Numbered from the stretch's first letter, positions 44,060-53,774 are shown. The stretch is 64,000 nucleotides of DNA from an uncultured Collinsella sp. (GCA_958353395.1 CATWSG010000004.1:62001-126000), one strand, 5' to 3'. Notes: a model not told the origin generated them from the sequence alone. Numbers and translations are program-made.

Positions 44060-46810
44060 TTAGGCGGGACGCTTGGCCTCGAGCTTGGCCTGGGCGGCAG
44101 CCAAGCGCGCGAGGGGCACGCGGTAGGGCGAGCAGGACACGTAGTCCACGTCGGCCACGTTAAACAGGCCCTTGATGGACTTGGGGTCGCCGCCGTGCTC
44201 ACCGCACACGCCAAAGTGCATGTCGGGGTTGGTGGCACGGCCCTTCTCGACGGCCATGCGCACCAGCTCGAGTACTGCCGTATCGATGGTCTCGAAGGGG
44301 TTGTCCTTCAGAATCTTCTTATGCATGTACAGCGGGATGAACTTAGCCTCGGCGTCGTCACGCGAGAAACCGAAGGTCGTCTGGGTGAGGTCGTTGGTGC
44401 CAAAGCAGAAGAAGTCGGCATGGTGGGCGATCTCGTCAGCGACCATGCAGGCGCGCGGCAGCTCGAGCATCGTGCCCACGGGAATATTGAGCTCGACGCC
44501 TTCTTCGACGGAAACCTCGGCGATCACGCGCTCGATGACCTCGCGGGTCTGGACGTGCTCGGCCGTGATGGAGACGAGCGGAACCATGATCTCGGGACGC
44601 GGGTCGACGCCCTCCTTGATAAGGCAGGCAGCAGCCGTGGCGACGGCGCGAACCTGCATGAGCGGCAGATCGCTAAAGACGACGGATAGGCGCACGCCGC
44701 GCAGGCCGAGCATCGGGTTGGACTCGACCATGCCGTCGATGCGACGCAGGCGGGCGCGCAGGGCGGCAAGCTCTTCCTCGCTGGCGCCAGCGGCCTCCTT
44801 CTTGGTGATGGCAACCTCGAACTCGCGAGGATTATCCAGGAACTCATGAAGCGGCGGATCGAGCAGACGAACGACCACATCGCGACCGGACATGGTCTTG
44901 AACATGGCCAGGAAGTCCTCCGTCTGAACCTTGAGCAGATCGGCGAGGGCCCGCTGCTTCACGGCCTCATCGTCGGACAGTATAAAGCTCTGGATGATGT
45001 TCTTACGGTCGCCCAGGAACATGTGCTCGGTGCGGCACAGGCCAATAGCCTCGGCGCCAAACTCGAGTGCGAGCTCGGCATCCTCAGGGTTGTCGGCGTT
45101 GACGCGCACATGGTTGGCGTGGCCACAGGTCTCGTCCAGGCGAATCTCGTCGGCCCAGGACAGGATGGTGTCCAGATCGCCAGTGAGCTCGGCGGAGACC
45201 AGGTCGACGGGACCGTCGACGACGATGCCCTGGGTGCCGTCGATGGAGATGATGTCGCCCTCGTGCAGCACGCGGTCGCTGCCCTCGATGCGCACGACCT
45301 TCTCGGCGGCATCGATGTGGAAGCGCTCAACGCCGCAGACGCAGGGCGTACCCATACCGCGGGCGATAACAGCGGCATGGCTCGTCTTGCCACCGTGGCT
45401 GGTCAGGATGCCCTCGGCGGCGACCATGCCCTTCAAGTCGTCGGGGTTGGTCTCCCAACGGACCAAGATAACCTTATGACCCTCGTTTGCGCGCGCGACG
45501 GCGTCATCGCTCGAGAACACGACCTCGCCCACGGCGGCGCCGGGGCTGGCGTTCAGACCGCTGGCCAGCGCCTCGTACCTCTTGGAAGCGTCAAACTGCG
45601 GGTGCAGGAGCTGGTCGAGTTGCGCGGGATCGATACGGCTCACGGCCTCTTCGCGGGTGATCAGGCCTTCCTCGACCATTTCGATGGCGATGCGCAGGGC
45701 GGCGGTGGCAGTGCGTTTACCCACGCGTGTCTGGAGCATCCAGAGCTTGCCCTGCTCGATGGTGAACTCGATATCGCACATATCGCGGTAATGGTCCTCG
45801 AGCGTCAGGAACACGCGCTCGAGCTCCTCACCTGCAGACTCGAGGCCCGGGGTGGCCTTGAGGTCGGCGATGGGCTCGGTGTTGCGGATACCGGCGACGA
45901 CGTCCTCGCCCTGGGCGTTGACCAAAAAGTCACCGTAGAACTCCTTGGTGCCGTCGGCCGGATTACGCGTAAAGGCGACGCCCGTCGCAGAGGTCTCGCC
46001 CTTGTTGCCAAAGGCCATGGCCTGTACGTTGACGGCGGTGCCGAGGTCGTCGGAAATGCCATGCTGCTTGCGGTAGATGCAGGCACGCTCGTTCATCCAG
46101 CTGCCAAAGACGGCCTGGATTGCAAGGCGTAGCTGAAGCTCCGGGTCGTGCGGGAAAACGGGCTTGCCGTCAGCGACCTCGAGCTCGGGATACAGGGAGG
46201 CATCGACGTTCTCGGAGAAGATGCCCTTAAAGGTCTCGACGAGTTCCTGCAGGTCCTCGGCCGAAAGCTCGGAATCGACGCGAACACCAGCGACCAGGCG
46301 TGCCCGGGTCAGGGCGTTCTCGAACAGGTCGGCGTCAACGCCCATGACGACATTGGAAAACATCTGGATAAAGCGGCGGTAGCTATCCCAAGCAAAACGC
46401 GGGTTCTGCGTCTGCGCGATGAGGCCCTGGACGGAATCGTCATTGAGGCCCAAGTTGAGGACCGTGTCCATCATACCGGGCATGGAGAACGGAGCGCCCG
46501 AGCGAACCGACACGAGCAGCGGATCGGAGGCGTCGCCGAGCTTCTTGCCGCAGCGGGCCTCGAGGTCCGCCTCGGCAGCAACGATCTCATCGAGTGCGCC
46601 CCCGGGCCACACGTTGCCGGCACCGGAGTACTCGACGCAAGTCTGGCAGGTAATGGTAAAGCCACCGGGAACCGGCAGGCCGATGCGGCTCATCTCGGCA
46701 AGGTTTGCGCCCTTGCCGCCAAGCACGAAGTTCATGGACTTGTCGCCCTCAGTGACACAGGTGCCCTGGGCGTCGGTTCCAAAACGGTAAACCCTCTTGC
46801 AATCGCTCAC
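44060..46810 (-). CDS. ppdK: Pyruvate, phosphate dikinase
   Basis: Interconverts pyruvate plus ATP plus phosphate with PEP, AMP and pyrophosphate; in anaerobes often used in glycolysis or gluconeogenesis. The 916 residues have an N-terminal ATP-grasp domain (VLGGKGANLAEM), the phosphohistidine swivel domain with GGKTSHAAVIARGMGTPC, and a C-terminal PEP domain ending CGEHGGDP. The GTG at 46810 is preceded by GGAAGGGGAAG. The gene for its regulator lies upstream on the same strand. Confidence 0.96.
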   Translation of the reverse strand: MSDCKRVYRFGTDAQGTCVTEGDKSMNFVLGGKGANLAEMSRIGLPVPGGFTITCQTCVEYSGAGNVWPGGALDEIVAAEADLEARCGKKLGDASDPLLVSVRSGAPFSMPGMMDTVLNLGLNDDSVQGLIAQTQNPRFAWDSYRRFIQMFSNVVMGVDADLFENALTRARLVAGVRVDSELSAEDLQELVETFKGIFSENVDASLYPELEVADGKPVFPHDPELQLRLAIQAVFGSWMNERACIYRKQHGISDDLGTAVNVQAMAFGNKGETSATGVAFTRNPADGTKEFYGDFLVNAQGEDVVAGIRNTEPIADLKATPGLESAGEELERVFLTLEDHYRDMCDIEFTIEQGKLWMLQTRVGKRTATAALRIAIEMVEEGLITREEAVSRIDPAQLDQLLHPQFDASKRYEALASGLNASPGAAVGEVVFSSDDAVARANEGHKVILVRWETNPDDLKGMVAAEGILTSHGGKTSHAAVIARGMGTPCVCGVERFHIDAAEKVVRIEGSDRVLHEGDIISIDGTQGIVVDGPVDLVSAELTGDLDTILSWADEIRLDETCGHANHVRVNADNPEDAELALEFGAEAIGLCRTEHMFLGDRKNIIQSFILSDDEAVKQRALADLLKVQTEDFLAMFKTMSGRDVVVRLLDPPLHEFLDNPREFEVAITKKEAAGASEEELAALRARLRRIDGMVESNPMLGLRGVRLSVVFSDLPLMQVRAVATAAACLIKEGVDPRPEIMVPLVSITAEHVQTREVIERVIAEVSVEEGVELNIPVGTMLELPRACMVADEIAHHADFFCFGTNDLTQTTFGFSRDDAEAKFIPLYMHKKILKDNPFETIDTAVLELVRMAVEKGRATNPDMHFGVCGEHGGDPKSIKGLFNVADVDYVSCSPYRVPLARLAAAQAKLEAKRPA

Positions 46811-47107
46811 GATACTTCCCCTTCCATGCACTTACGCGCACGACCGTGGTAACGAATCGACCCACCGGATGCGGGCCGTGAGGGAACTATACGGCGCGTT
46901 TTGGGCAGGCTTGAGCAGAGGGTGCGCGGTTTGGTAAACGTGCTAAAACTGGCGGTAAACGGTAGATAAAGGTGGTTACCTTATGAAGATACCACTGCAA
47001 GGAAAATGCAGGTCAGATGCAAGTTTCTTGCTAAATCGCTTTATCATTATCGTGCATTATTTTGAGGTAGTCTATTTAGGACGGGGCTTTTTAACTACTC
47101 CAATGAG
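46811..47107. promoter_or_regulatory. Upstream region of ppdK with phased repeats
   Basis: Minus-strand TATAGT (46891-46886) is a plausible -10 for ppdK, giving a leader of about 70 nt. Further upstream, CGTTTACC occurs twice 21 bp apart (46933-46940 and 46954-46961), and TGCA occurs three times exactly 11 bp apart (46996, 47007, 47018). No coding potential is seen in this AT-richer 297-bp gap. Confidence 0.45.
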
Positions 47108-47983
47108 CTAACTTTGTTGGGCTCGACGGGCGGCGCGGCGGGCGCGGGCTTCTTGGATTTCCTCCAAGTGGCTAATGATCTCGGCAGCGCTTTCCTCGAT
47201 GGCCTTGCCGTCGGTACGCACCACAAAGCAGCCTAGGCGCTTCATGAGAGCACGAGCTTCCTCGAGCTCGCTGCGCACGCTCTCGGGCTCGGCATAGGAG
47301 CCGGCAACGGCACGGGCGTAGTCATCGCCCAAGCGGCTATCGCGAATCTCGGAAATAACGTCGACGGTCGAAATCAGGCCAAACAAACGCATCGGGTCGA
47401 CCTCGTAAATTGACTTGGGCGGCTCCATGCCATGGGCCAACGGAACATTGGCAACCTTGTAACCTTGAAAGGCCAAAAACATCGACAGCGGCGTCTTGGA
47501 CGTGCGCGATACGCCCAGCAGCACGATATCGGCTCCCGAAAGGTCGTCGCAGCCGCGTCCATCATCGTGCTCAACGAAATATTCCATGGCCTCGATACGA
47601 TGGAAATAGCGGTCATCGGTCCTGTGAATCACGCCCGCAACGCCTTTGGGCGGCACACCGATGAGCGACGACAGCACGGCGAGCGTCGGGCCGATCAGGT
47701 CGACCGAGCGAATATGCAGCATGCCCAGGTAATCGAGCACACGAGCACGTAGCGCCGGGTCGACAATGGTATGGAACACGGCGATATCGCGATGGTCGGC
47801 ATCGACGCGCGGCCCCACAAATGACTTGACCTGCTCCACAGAAGTCACCTTAGGCAGGCGCAAAACACAAAAAGCCCCTTCATCAAATTGCCCGGACGCC
47901 GCAAGCACCACCTCACAAGCGGTATCACCGAGCGAGTCGGAGATAACGATAACGGTGGGACGAGCGGTGACCGGGCAATCCAT
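47108..47983 (-). CDS. PPDK regulatory protein (DUF299 kinase/phosphorylase)
   Basis: Bifunctional ADP-dependent kinase and phosphate-dependent phosphorylase that switches off or on pyruvate phosphate dikinase by a Thr next to its catalytic His. The 291 residues contain the modified P-loop LLGVSRTSKTPLSMFLA and VANVPLAHGMEPP, both typical. AAGGAG lies six bases before the ATG at 47983. Its neighbour ppdK makes PPDK, rather than PEP synthase, the likely target. Confidence 0.92.
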   Translation of the reverse strand: MDCPVTARPTVIVISDSLGDTACEVVLAASGQFDEGAFCVLRLPKVTSVEQVKSFVGPRVDADHRDIAVFHTIVDPALRARVLDYLGMLHIRSVDLIGPTLAVLSSLIGVPPKGVAGVIHRTDDRYFHRIEAMEYFVEHDDGRGCDDLSGADIVLLGVSRTSKTPLSMFLAFQGYKVANVPLAHGMEPPKSIYEVDPMRLFGLISTVDVISEIRDSRLGDDYARAVAGSYAEPESVRSELEEARALMKRLGCFVVRTDGKAIEESAAEIISHLEEIQEARARRAARRAQQS

Positions 47984-48017
47984 GCGGGGCTCCTTTTGCG
48001 CTTACGCGCAGGCTGGC

Positions 48018-50114
48018 TTACTTTTTGCGGGCAAGCTCACCGATGTTGGCAATGCCGGAGAAAACGGCCTCGAAGCGGTTGAGCAGCTTAAGGCGATTAT
48101 CGCGGAGCTGCTCGTCCTTGTCCATGACCATAACCTCATCGAAGAAGCGGTCGATGGGGGCGCGCAGGGCGGCAAGGGCCGCAAATGCGGCCGGGTAATC
48201 CTCGGCAGCAAGGGCGGCGTCGACAGCGGTCTGAGCAGCCTCGGAGGCATCGGCAAGCGCGAGCTCGACCTCGCCCATCAGGGCGCGGTCGTACTCCGCG
48301 CCCAGCTCGGGCTTGGAGATATGCGCGGCACGGGCATAGGCCGTCGCCAGGTTGTCAAAGGTCTCGGCGTCGTTCTTGCGAGCCTCGTCGAGGGCGGCGC
48401 AGCGGGCGAAGAAGACGGACGGGGCGATGATGTGCACCGCAGAGACGGCGGCAACGGTATCGGCCGGGATCTTCTCGTCGCGGGCCATGCTCACCAGGCG
48501 GCCATGGAAGAAGTCGCGAACCTGCTGGGCGACTTCGGCGGCGTCAAACTCAATGCCCTGCTCACTATAGAGCTCGAGCGCAAAGTCGATGAGCGACGTG
48601 GGGTCGATCGGCAGGCGGTCGCGCAGGATGTTGATGATGCCGATAGCGGCACGACGCAGCGCATAGGGGTCGGAGGAGCCGGTCGGGGGCTCGCCGATGG
48701 CAAAGATACCGGCAATGGTATCGAGCTTGTCAGCACAGGCCACGATGCAGCCAGCGGTGCCCTCGGGCAGATCATCGCCGGCAAAGCGGGGACGATAATG
48801 ATCGCGGATAGCATGGGCGACCTCGTCGTTCTCCCCCATCGCGATGGCGTAGTAACCGCCCATCACGCCCTGCTGGCTCGTGAACTCGACGACGGCGTTA
48901 GACACCAGGTCGGCCTTGCACAGGTGAGCGGCGCGAGCCGCATCGGCGGCCAGATGGGCACCCAGGTGAGCCTCGCGGGCGATGGCGAGCGCGAGCTGCT
49001 CAATACGCTCGGACTTGGCGAGCACGCTACCGAGCTTCTCCTGGAAGGCGACCTTGGCCAGACGCTCGCGGAACTCGTCAAGGGAGATCTTCAGGTCCTC
49101 CTCATAGAAGAACTTGGCGTCGTCCAGACGGGCGCGCACGACGCGCTCGTTGCCGTCGATCACGCGCTCGGCATTCTCGGGCTTGCTGTTGGAGACGACT
49201 ACGAACTCACGCGTGAGCTTGCCCTCGCCGTCATAAATCGGGAAGTAGCGCTGGTTGGTGAGCATGGACTCGCAGATAATCTCGTGCGGGACCTTGAGGA
49301 ACTCCTCATCGAAGGTACCGACAAGCACCGTCGGCCACTCGCAGAGGTTAATGACCTCCTCAAAGACCTTCTTAGGCGTGTCGACATGGCAGCCGGGGCG
49401 CGCAGCCTCGACCTCGGCGATACCGGCAAGGATGGCCTCGCGACGACGCTCGGCAGAGAGCACGCCGGCGTCCTCGAGCACCTGCTCGTAGACGGCGGGG
49501 CTGGCGACCACATGGTCACCGGGGCCCAGAACGCGATGTCCACGCGTGGTATTGCCACTCGTCACATCGGCAAACGACACGGGCACGACGTCCTCACCCA
49601 AAAGGCAGCAGATCCAACGGACCGGACGAACAAACGTAGCGTGCTCGTGGCCCCAGCGCTGGCTGCGGTAGTTGGGCCACTGCAAGCCGGCGATGGTCTT
49701 CTCGCATAGAGCGGTCAGAATCGGCGTAGCCGGTGCGGAGGGAATGTTCTTCTCGGCAAAGACGTACTCACGACCGTCAGTGTCCTCGCGACGGACCAGG
49801 TCCTCGGCAGCCACACCGCACTTGCGGGCAAAGCCCTGGGCGGCCTTGGTGGCGTTACCGTCAGCGTCGAAGGCAATGTTGGCCGCGGGGCCACGCTTGA
49901 CCTCGTGAACCTCATCGGTCGCGGTGGCGACATTAGCCACGAGCGCGGCAAGACGACGCGGGCTCGAGATCACGCGGACCTCGCCGTGAGCCAGACCGGC
50001 CTCGTCGAGACCCTTGGCGATCATGGTGCCAAGCTGCTTGACGGCATTGTTCAGCGGTGCGGAGGGCATTTCCTCCGTACCGATCTCAAACAGGAAATCC
50101 TTAGCGTCTGCCAT
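48018..50114 (-). CDS. glyS: Glycyl-tRNA synthetase beta subunit
   Basis: tRNA-binding subunit of the alpha2-beta2 glycyl-tRNA synthetase. The 698 residues begin KDFLFEIGTEEMPS and contain the HD-like region (about 400-500) and a C-terminal anticodon-binding domain. It begins three bases after glyQ, with GAGGTGG upstream. The order glyQ-glyS followed by the PPDK regulator is the common Firmicutes arrangement. Confidence 0.97.
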   Translation of the reverse strand: MADAKDFLFEIGTEEMPSAPLNNAVKQLGTMIAKGLDEAGLAHGEVRVISSPRRLAALVANVATATDEVHEVKRGPAANIAFDADGNATKAAQGFARKCGVAAEDLVRREDTDGREYVFAEKNIPSAPATPILTALCEKTIAGLQWPNYRSQRWGHEHATFVRPVRWICCLLGEDVVPVSFADVTSGNTTRGHRVLGPGDHVVASPAVYEQVLEDAGVLSAERRREAILAGIAEVEAARPGCHVDTPKKVFEEVINLCEWPTVLVGTFDEEFLKVPHEIICESMLTNQRYFPIYDGEGKLTREFVVVSNSKPENAERVIDGNERVVRARLDDAKFFYEEDLKISLDEFRERLAKVAFQEKLGSVLAKSERIEQLALAIAREAHLGAHLAADAARAAHLCKADLVSNAVVEFTSQQGVMGGYYAIAMGENDEVAHAIRDHYRPRFAGDDLPEGTAGCIVACADKLDTIAGIFAIGEPPTGSSDPYALRRAAIGIINILRDRLPIDPTSLIDFALELYSEQGIEFDAAEVAQQVRDFFHGRLVSMARDEKIPADTVAAVSAVHIIAPSVFFARCAALDEARKNDAETFDNLATAYARAAHISKPELGAEYDRALMGEVELALADASEAAQTAVDAALAAEDYPAAFAALAALRAPIDRFFDEVMVMDKDEQLRDNRLKLLNRFEAVFSGIANIGELARKK

Positions 50115-50117
50115 GGC

Positions 50118-51029
50118 TTACGCCACCTCGCCTTCCTGGTCGGCATTCTCGTTGACTCCGGCGACCTCGGCCATGTAGGCCTCGCAGCACGCCTTGGCGA
50201 CGGCGCGGACGCGCAGGATGTAGTTGGCACGCTCGACCGCGGACAGGGCGCCGCGGGCATCGAGCAGGTTGAAAGCGTGGCTGCACTTCATGACGCAGTC
50301 ATATGCCGGCAGCGGCAGCTTGCGCTCCAGGCAGGAATGGCACTCGGCCTCGTAGTCATCAAACTTCTGACGCATCATCTCGACGTTTGCGACCTCAAAG
50401 TTATAGGCACTGAACTCGCGCTCGTTCTCGAGGAACACGTCGCCATAGGTCATGGGCGTGCCGTCGGGCAGGTAGCTCCACACCAGGTCGTAGACCGAGT
50501 TAACGCCCTGGGCGTACATGGCGATACGCTCCAGGCCGTAGGTGATCTCGACGGGCACGGGGTCGACCTCGATGCCGCCCACCTGCTGGAAGTACGTAAA
50601 CTGCGTGACCTCCATGCCATTGAGCCAGACCTCCCAGCCAAGGCCCCAGGCGCCGAGCGTCGGGCTCTCCCAGTCGTCCTCGACAAAGCGGACGTCATGG
50701 TCGTTGGGGTCCAGACCGATAGCGGCAAGAGACCCCAGGTAGAGCTCCTGGGCGTTAACCGGAGAAGGCTTGATGAGCACCTGGAACTGATAGTAATGCT
50801 GCATGCGGTTGGGGTTCTCACCGTAGCGGCCGTCGGCGGGACGGCGGCAGGGCTGCGCATAGCAGGTGCGCCACTCGGCGGGACCGAGCGAGCGCAGCGT
50901 GGTCGCGGTATGGAAGGTACCGGCACCGACCTCGGAGTCATAGGGCTGCATAATGACGCAGCCCTGCTCGCCCCAGTACTGCTGGAGGCGCAGGATGATG
51001 TCTTGGAAGGAAAGCGATGAAGCGTTCAT
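50118..51029 (-). CDS. glyQ: Glycyl-tRNA synthetase alpha subunit
   Basis: Catalytic class II subunit. The 303 residues contain LSFQDIILRLQQYWGEQGC, YDSEVGAGTFHTATTLR and YGENPNRMQHYYQFQV, essentially invariant features. The start ATG at 51029 has only GAGG one base upstream, so initiation may be modest. No T-box leader fits in the 59-base gap to lepB. A C-terminal acidic tail follows the core. Confidence 0.97.
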   Translation of the reverse strand: MNASSLSFQDIILRLQQYWGEQGCVIMQPYDSEVGAGTFHTATTLRSLGPAEWRTCYAQPCRRPADGRYGENPNRMQHYYQFQVLIKPSPVNAQELYLGSLAAIGLDPNDHDVRFVEDDWESPTLGAWGLGWEVWLNGMEVTQFTYFQQVGGIEVDPVPVEITYGLERIAMYAQGVNSVYDLVWSYLPDGTPMTYGDVFLENEREFSAYNFEVANVEMMRQKFDDYEAECHSCLERKLPLPAYDCVMKCSHAFNLLDARGALSAVERANYILRVRAVAKACCEAYMAEVAGVNENADQEGEVA

Positions 51030-51075
51030 GCCTCTAATATCCCCTCGTCGAAACGATTACACGGTTAGGTACTGT

Positions 51076-51081
51076 ACTATA
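51076..51081 (-). promoter_or_regulatory. Possible -10 of glyQS
   Basis: Minus-strand TATAGT lies about 45 bases before the glyQ start, just after the lepB stop. No convincing -35 hexamer is present. Confidence 0.3.
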
Positions 51082-51088
51082 GCGGTTT

Positions 51089-51652
51089 TTAGTCGATAGC
51101 GCCGATGCGGTTGAGCGGCCAGTAGCGCACAAGCGCCACAGCGATCAAATCAGAGCGATCGACGGGACCAAAGTAGCGTGAGTCGGCAGAGTTTTCGCGG
51201 TTGTCGCCCATCACCCACACGCACCCGTCGGGAACGGTGTAGGGATAGCTTACCTGAGCGCCGGGCGCTTGGACTGAAAGTGGCCAGCTCATGCCCGTCG
51301 TATAGTCCTCGTCGAGCGCCTGGCCGTCAACAACCACCTTGCCATCCTGCAGGTCGACCGTCTGGCCGGCCGTGGCAATAACACGCTTGACAAGAACATC
51401 ATGCTCGGAGGTGCCATCGGGGTTGTGAAACACCACGATATCGCCCTGCTTGACGGGCTGACCGAGCTCGAGGCTCACCTTTTGTGCCAGGATCTGGTCG
51501 CCAATCTCGATCGTGGACTCCATGGAGCCGGTGGGCACCACAAAGGGCTCGACCACAAACGAGCGAATCAAGAAGGTGGCGACCAATGCGATCGCGATGA
51601 CCGCGATCCACTCAAAAGCGCCCCTCAACGCGGAATGCTGCGATGGAACCAT
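51089..51652 (-). CDS. lepB: Signal peptidase I
   Basis: Membrane serine-lysine protease removing signal peptides. The 187 residues contain one N-terminal membrane helix (about 14-32), the catalytic Ser43 in PTGSMESTI, Lys89 in VLVKRVIA, and the C-terminal GDNRENSADSRYFGPV box. I choose the ATG at 51652, five bases after GAGGAG; a GTG two codons earlier overlaps that site. It ends the rpsP-khpA-rimM-trmD-lepB run. Confidence 0.95.
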   Translation of the reverse strand: MVPSQHSALRGAFEWIAVIAIALVATFLIRSFVVEPFVVPTGSMESTIEIGDQILAQKVSLELGQPVKQGDIVVFHNPDGTSEHDVLVKRVIATAGQTVDLQDGKVVVDGQALDEDYTTGMSWPLSVQAPGAQVSYPYTVPDGCVWVMGDNRENSADSRYFGPVDRSDLIAVALVRYWPLNRIGAID

Positions 51653-51654
51653 TC

Positions 51655-52413
51655 TCACTCCTCGCTCTGCGAATACGAAGCGTCCAAAATCTCCTGCGCG
51701 TACGCACGCTCCTGGGGCGTAAGGCGCGCCGTCTCGATCAGATCGGGACGCCAGCGGCAGGTGCGCTCGATGGCGTTCTTGCGACGCCAGGCATCGACCT
51801 TGGCGTGATCGCCACTCACGAGCACCGGCGGCACGCCCTCGCCGTTGAACTCGGCGGGACGGGTGTACTGCGCGTACTCGAGCAGGCCTCCGTCCTCGGC
51901 GGTCGAGAAGGACTCGTCCACATTGCTCATCTCGTCGCCCAGGGCGCCGGGAATCAGGCGTACGACGGCATCGGCAACGACCATAGCGGGAAGTTCGCCA
52001 CCCGTAAGCACGTAGTCGCCGATCGACAGACGCTCATCGGCATACGCATACGCACGCTCGTCGACACCCTCGTAGCGACTGCACACAAACAACAGGCGCT
52101 CACTTTTGAGCAGGCGCTCGGCCACATGCTGCGTAAAGGGCTCGCCACAGGGGGTAAAGAACACCACAGTGGGCTTGGGACCCTCTGCGCTAATGGCCTC
52201 GATGGCCTCTGCGATAGGCTCGACCTTCATGAGCATGCCCTGCCCGCCGCCGTACGGCTCGTCATCGACGGTACGATGGCGGTCGTGCGTCCAGTCGCGC
52301 AGGTTATACGCCTTAAAATCAAAAAGGCCGGCCTTGCGGGCGCGGCCCAAAATCGACGTGGACATGACGGGCTCAAACATCTCGGGAAAGACCGAAAGGG
52401 TCTCAATCAGCAT
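51655..52413 (-). CDS. trmD: tRNA (guanine-37 N1) methyltransferase
   Basis: Adds m1G37 to prevent frameshifting. The 252 residues form a SPOUT trefoil knot: LSVFPEMFEPVMSTSILGRA, RTVDDEPYGGGQGMLM and the SAM-binding YVLTGGELPAMV. GGAGG is five bases before the ATG at 52413. Ten bases after rimM. Confidence 0.97.
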   Translation of the reverse strand: MLIETLSVFPEMFEPVMSTSILGRARKAGLFDFKAYNLRDWTHDRHRTVDDEPYGGGQGMLMKVEPIAEAIEAISAEGPKPTVVFFTPCGEPFTQHVAERLLKSERLLFVCSRYEGVDERAYAYADERLSIGDYVLTGGELPAMVVADAVVRLIPGALGDEMSNVDESFSTAEDGGLLEYAQYTRPAEFNGEGVPPVLVSGDHAKVDAWRRKNAIERTCRWRPDLIETARLTPQERAYAQEILDASYSQSEE

Positions 52414-52423
52414 GTTGTCCTCC

Positions 52424-52945
52424 CTACTTGTCCATATCGATCAGGCCGTCCATCACGTGGACGGAAATTGTTCCTGCATCGGGAAGATCGAGCACGACCT
52501 GCTCGATCACGGGAATCAGTACCTCGCCGTACCGATCACCCTCGACAACCCAAACATCGTTAGCGGGCGTCGACATGATCTCGACGATCGTGCCGAGCGA
52601 GCCGAAGCGCTCGTCGACCACCTCGCGACCCATCAGGTCGGTATAGGCAGCGTCGAGCGAATCGAGCTCAAAATCGTCACGATTTGCCAGCACGTAGCAT
52701 CCCGTGATGCCCTCGGCGGCCGTCAAGTCGTCAATGCCCTCAAACGAGACCAGATCGCCATCGCCCGTATCGGTGACGGACACGACCGTGCAAAAGCGGT
52801 CGCGCTTGAGCGCCGGCGGCGTCAGGGCGACGCGCATACCAGGCTCTAATACAGAAGGAAGCCCCCGCAGCGGCTGCGCGAGGACCTCCCCCTTCCTTCC
52901 GTGCGGCTTGACCACACGGGCGATGTTTTTGTACTGGGACCTCAA
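52424..52945 (-). CDS. rimM: Ribosome maturation factor RimM
   Basis: Assists 30S head assembly with S19. The 173 residues begin YKNIARVVKPHGRKGEVLAQ (RimM N-domain) and hold a PRC-barrel C-domain around LGTIVEIMSTPANDVWVV. The start is a TTG at 52945 with AGGA close upstream, four bases after the KH gene. Normal length. Confidence 0.92.
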   Translation of the reverse strand: MRSQYKNIARVVKPHGRKGEVLAQPLRGLPSVLEPGMRVALTPPALKRDRFCTVVSVTDTGDGDLVSFEGIDDLTAAEGITGCYVLANRDDFELDSLDAAYTDLMGREVVDERFGSLGTIVEIMSTPANDVWVVEGDRYGEVLIPVIEQVVLDLPDAGTISVHVMDGLIDMDK

Positions 52946-52949
52946 GGTC

Positions 52950-53234
52950 CTAGCCCAGAACCTCTACCTCGACAGCAGTGTCGAGGCGAGCGGCCAGTGC
53001 ACGGGCGAGCGTGCGAATGGCCTTGATGGTACGGCCACGACGGCCGATGACCTTAGCGACGTCATCCTCGGCGACCGAAACCTCAATCGTAGAGGCGTCG
53101 TCACCATCGATGACCTCAAGGCTCACGGAATCCGGGTCGTCGACGATCTGAACAACGAGATATTCGACGAGATCGGCGATGCGATCTGAGAGCATTGCCT
53201 CACCCTCGAGCTGTGCAGCGTCAACCTCAGGCAC
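52950..53234 (-). CDS. khpA: KH-domain RNA-binding protein KhpA-like
   Basis: Small RNA-binding protein, usually with a KhpB/Jag partner. The single KH domain carries the GxxG loop in DVAKVIGRRGRTIKAIRTLA, and the LSDRIADLVEYLV helix precedes it. From the GTG at 53234, which has GGAG six bases upstream, the protein is 94 residues, with a 13-residue acidic lead. A shorter form starting at the ATG of MLSDRI is possible. Position between rpsP and rimM is standard. Confidence 0.9.
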   Translation of the reverse strand: MPEVDAAQLEGEAMLSDRIADLVEYLVVQIVDDPDSVSLEVIDGDDASTIEVSVAEDDVAKVIGRRGRTIKAIRTLARALAARLDTAVEVEVLG

Positions 53235-53237
53235 GAT

Positions 53238-53579
53238 TTACTCCTCGGCGCCCTCAGCGGCCTCAGCGGCAGCCTTAGCGGCCTCGGCCTCTTTGGCGAG
53301 CTGCTTCTTGGACTTCTTGACGACGGTCTCGGTCTTCTCGCCCTCGTTGGCGGCCTTGACCAGAGCGGCGACGGCGTCGGTGAGCTGAGCGCCCTTGGAC
53401 TGCCAGTCGGCGATCTTCTCGAGGTCGAGGTTGATGGTCTTGGGGGCGGTCATCGGGTTGTAGCGGCCAACCTCCTCGATGATACGACCGTCACGCGGGG
53501 CGCGGGAATCGGCGACGACGACACGGTAGTACGGACGCTTCTTAGCGCCGTGACGAGCAAGGCGAATCTTGACTGCCAA
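53238..53579 (-). CDS. rpsP: 30S ribosomal protein S16
   Basis: Assembly protein of the 30S body. The 113 residues read AVKIRLARHGAKKRPYYRVV at the start and contain EEVGRYNPMT; the C-terminus carries an extended Lys/Ala/Glu tail. Translation starts at a TTG (53579) with GGAGGAG six bases upstream. First gene of its operon, with a clear promoter about 60 bases before it. Confidence 0.96.
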   Translation of the reverse strand: MAVKIRLARHGAKKRPYYRVVVADSRAPRDGRIIEEVGRYNPMTAPKTINLDLEKIADWQSKGAQLTDAVAALVKAANEGEKTETVVKKSKKQLAKEAEAAKAAAEAAEGAEE

Positions 53580-53635
53580 AGGAAACTCCTCCAACCAAGC
53601 AGCTTTAGGCTGCAACTACAAACAAACAGTTGAAC

Positions 53636-53664
53636 ATAATACGCCATCGACGCGGGCAGGTGAA
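53636..53664 (-). promoter_or_regulatory. Promoter of the rpsP operon
   Basis: Minus-strand TTCACC (53664-53659) and TATTAT (53641-53636) are spaced 17 bases. The leader to the rpsP TTG would be about 50 nt. Confidence 0.6.
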
Positions 53665-53768
53665 GTCCGTGAGACCAACTTCTTCGGTGTAGTCGAGGGC
53701 AAATCCATATCTTAGACAAGAATTCGGGATTTGCAAGCACATACACGCACCCCACATGAGCTGCGCGG

Positions 53769-53774
53769 TATACT
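53769..53774 (+). promoter_or_regulatory. -10 element of dinB, implying a leaderless mRNA
   Basis: TATACT ends only six bases before the dinB ATG at 53781, so transcription would start at or next to the start codon. There is no ribosome-binding site in between. Confidence 0.55.

Noticed and set aside
51030..51088. T-box leader for glyQS
   Set aside because: Only 59 bases separate lepB and glyQ, too short for a T-box, and no T-box sequence is present.
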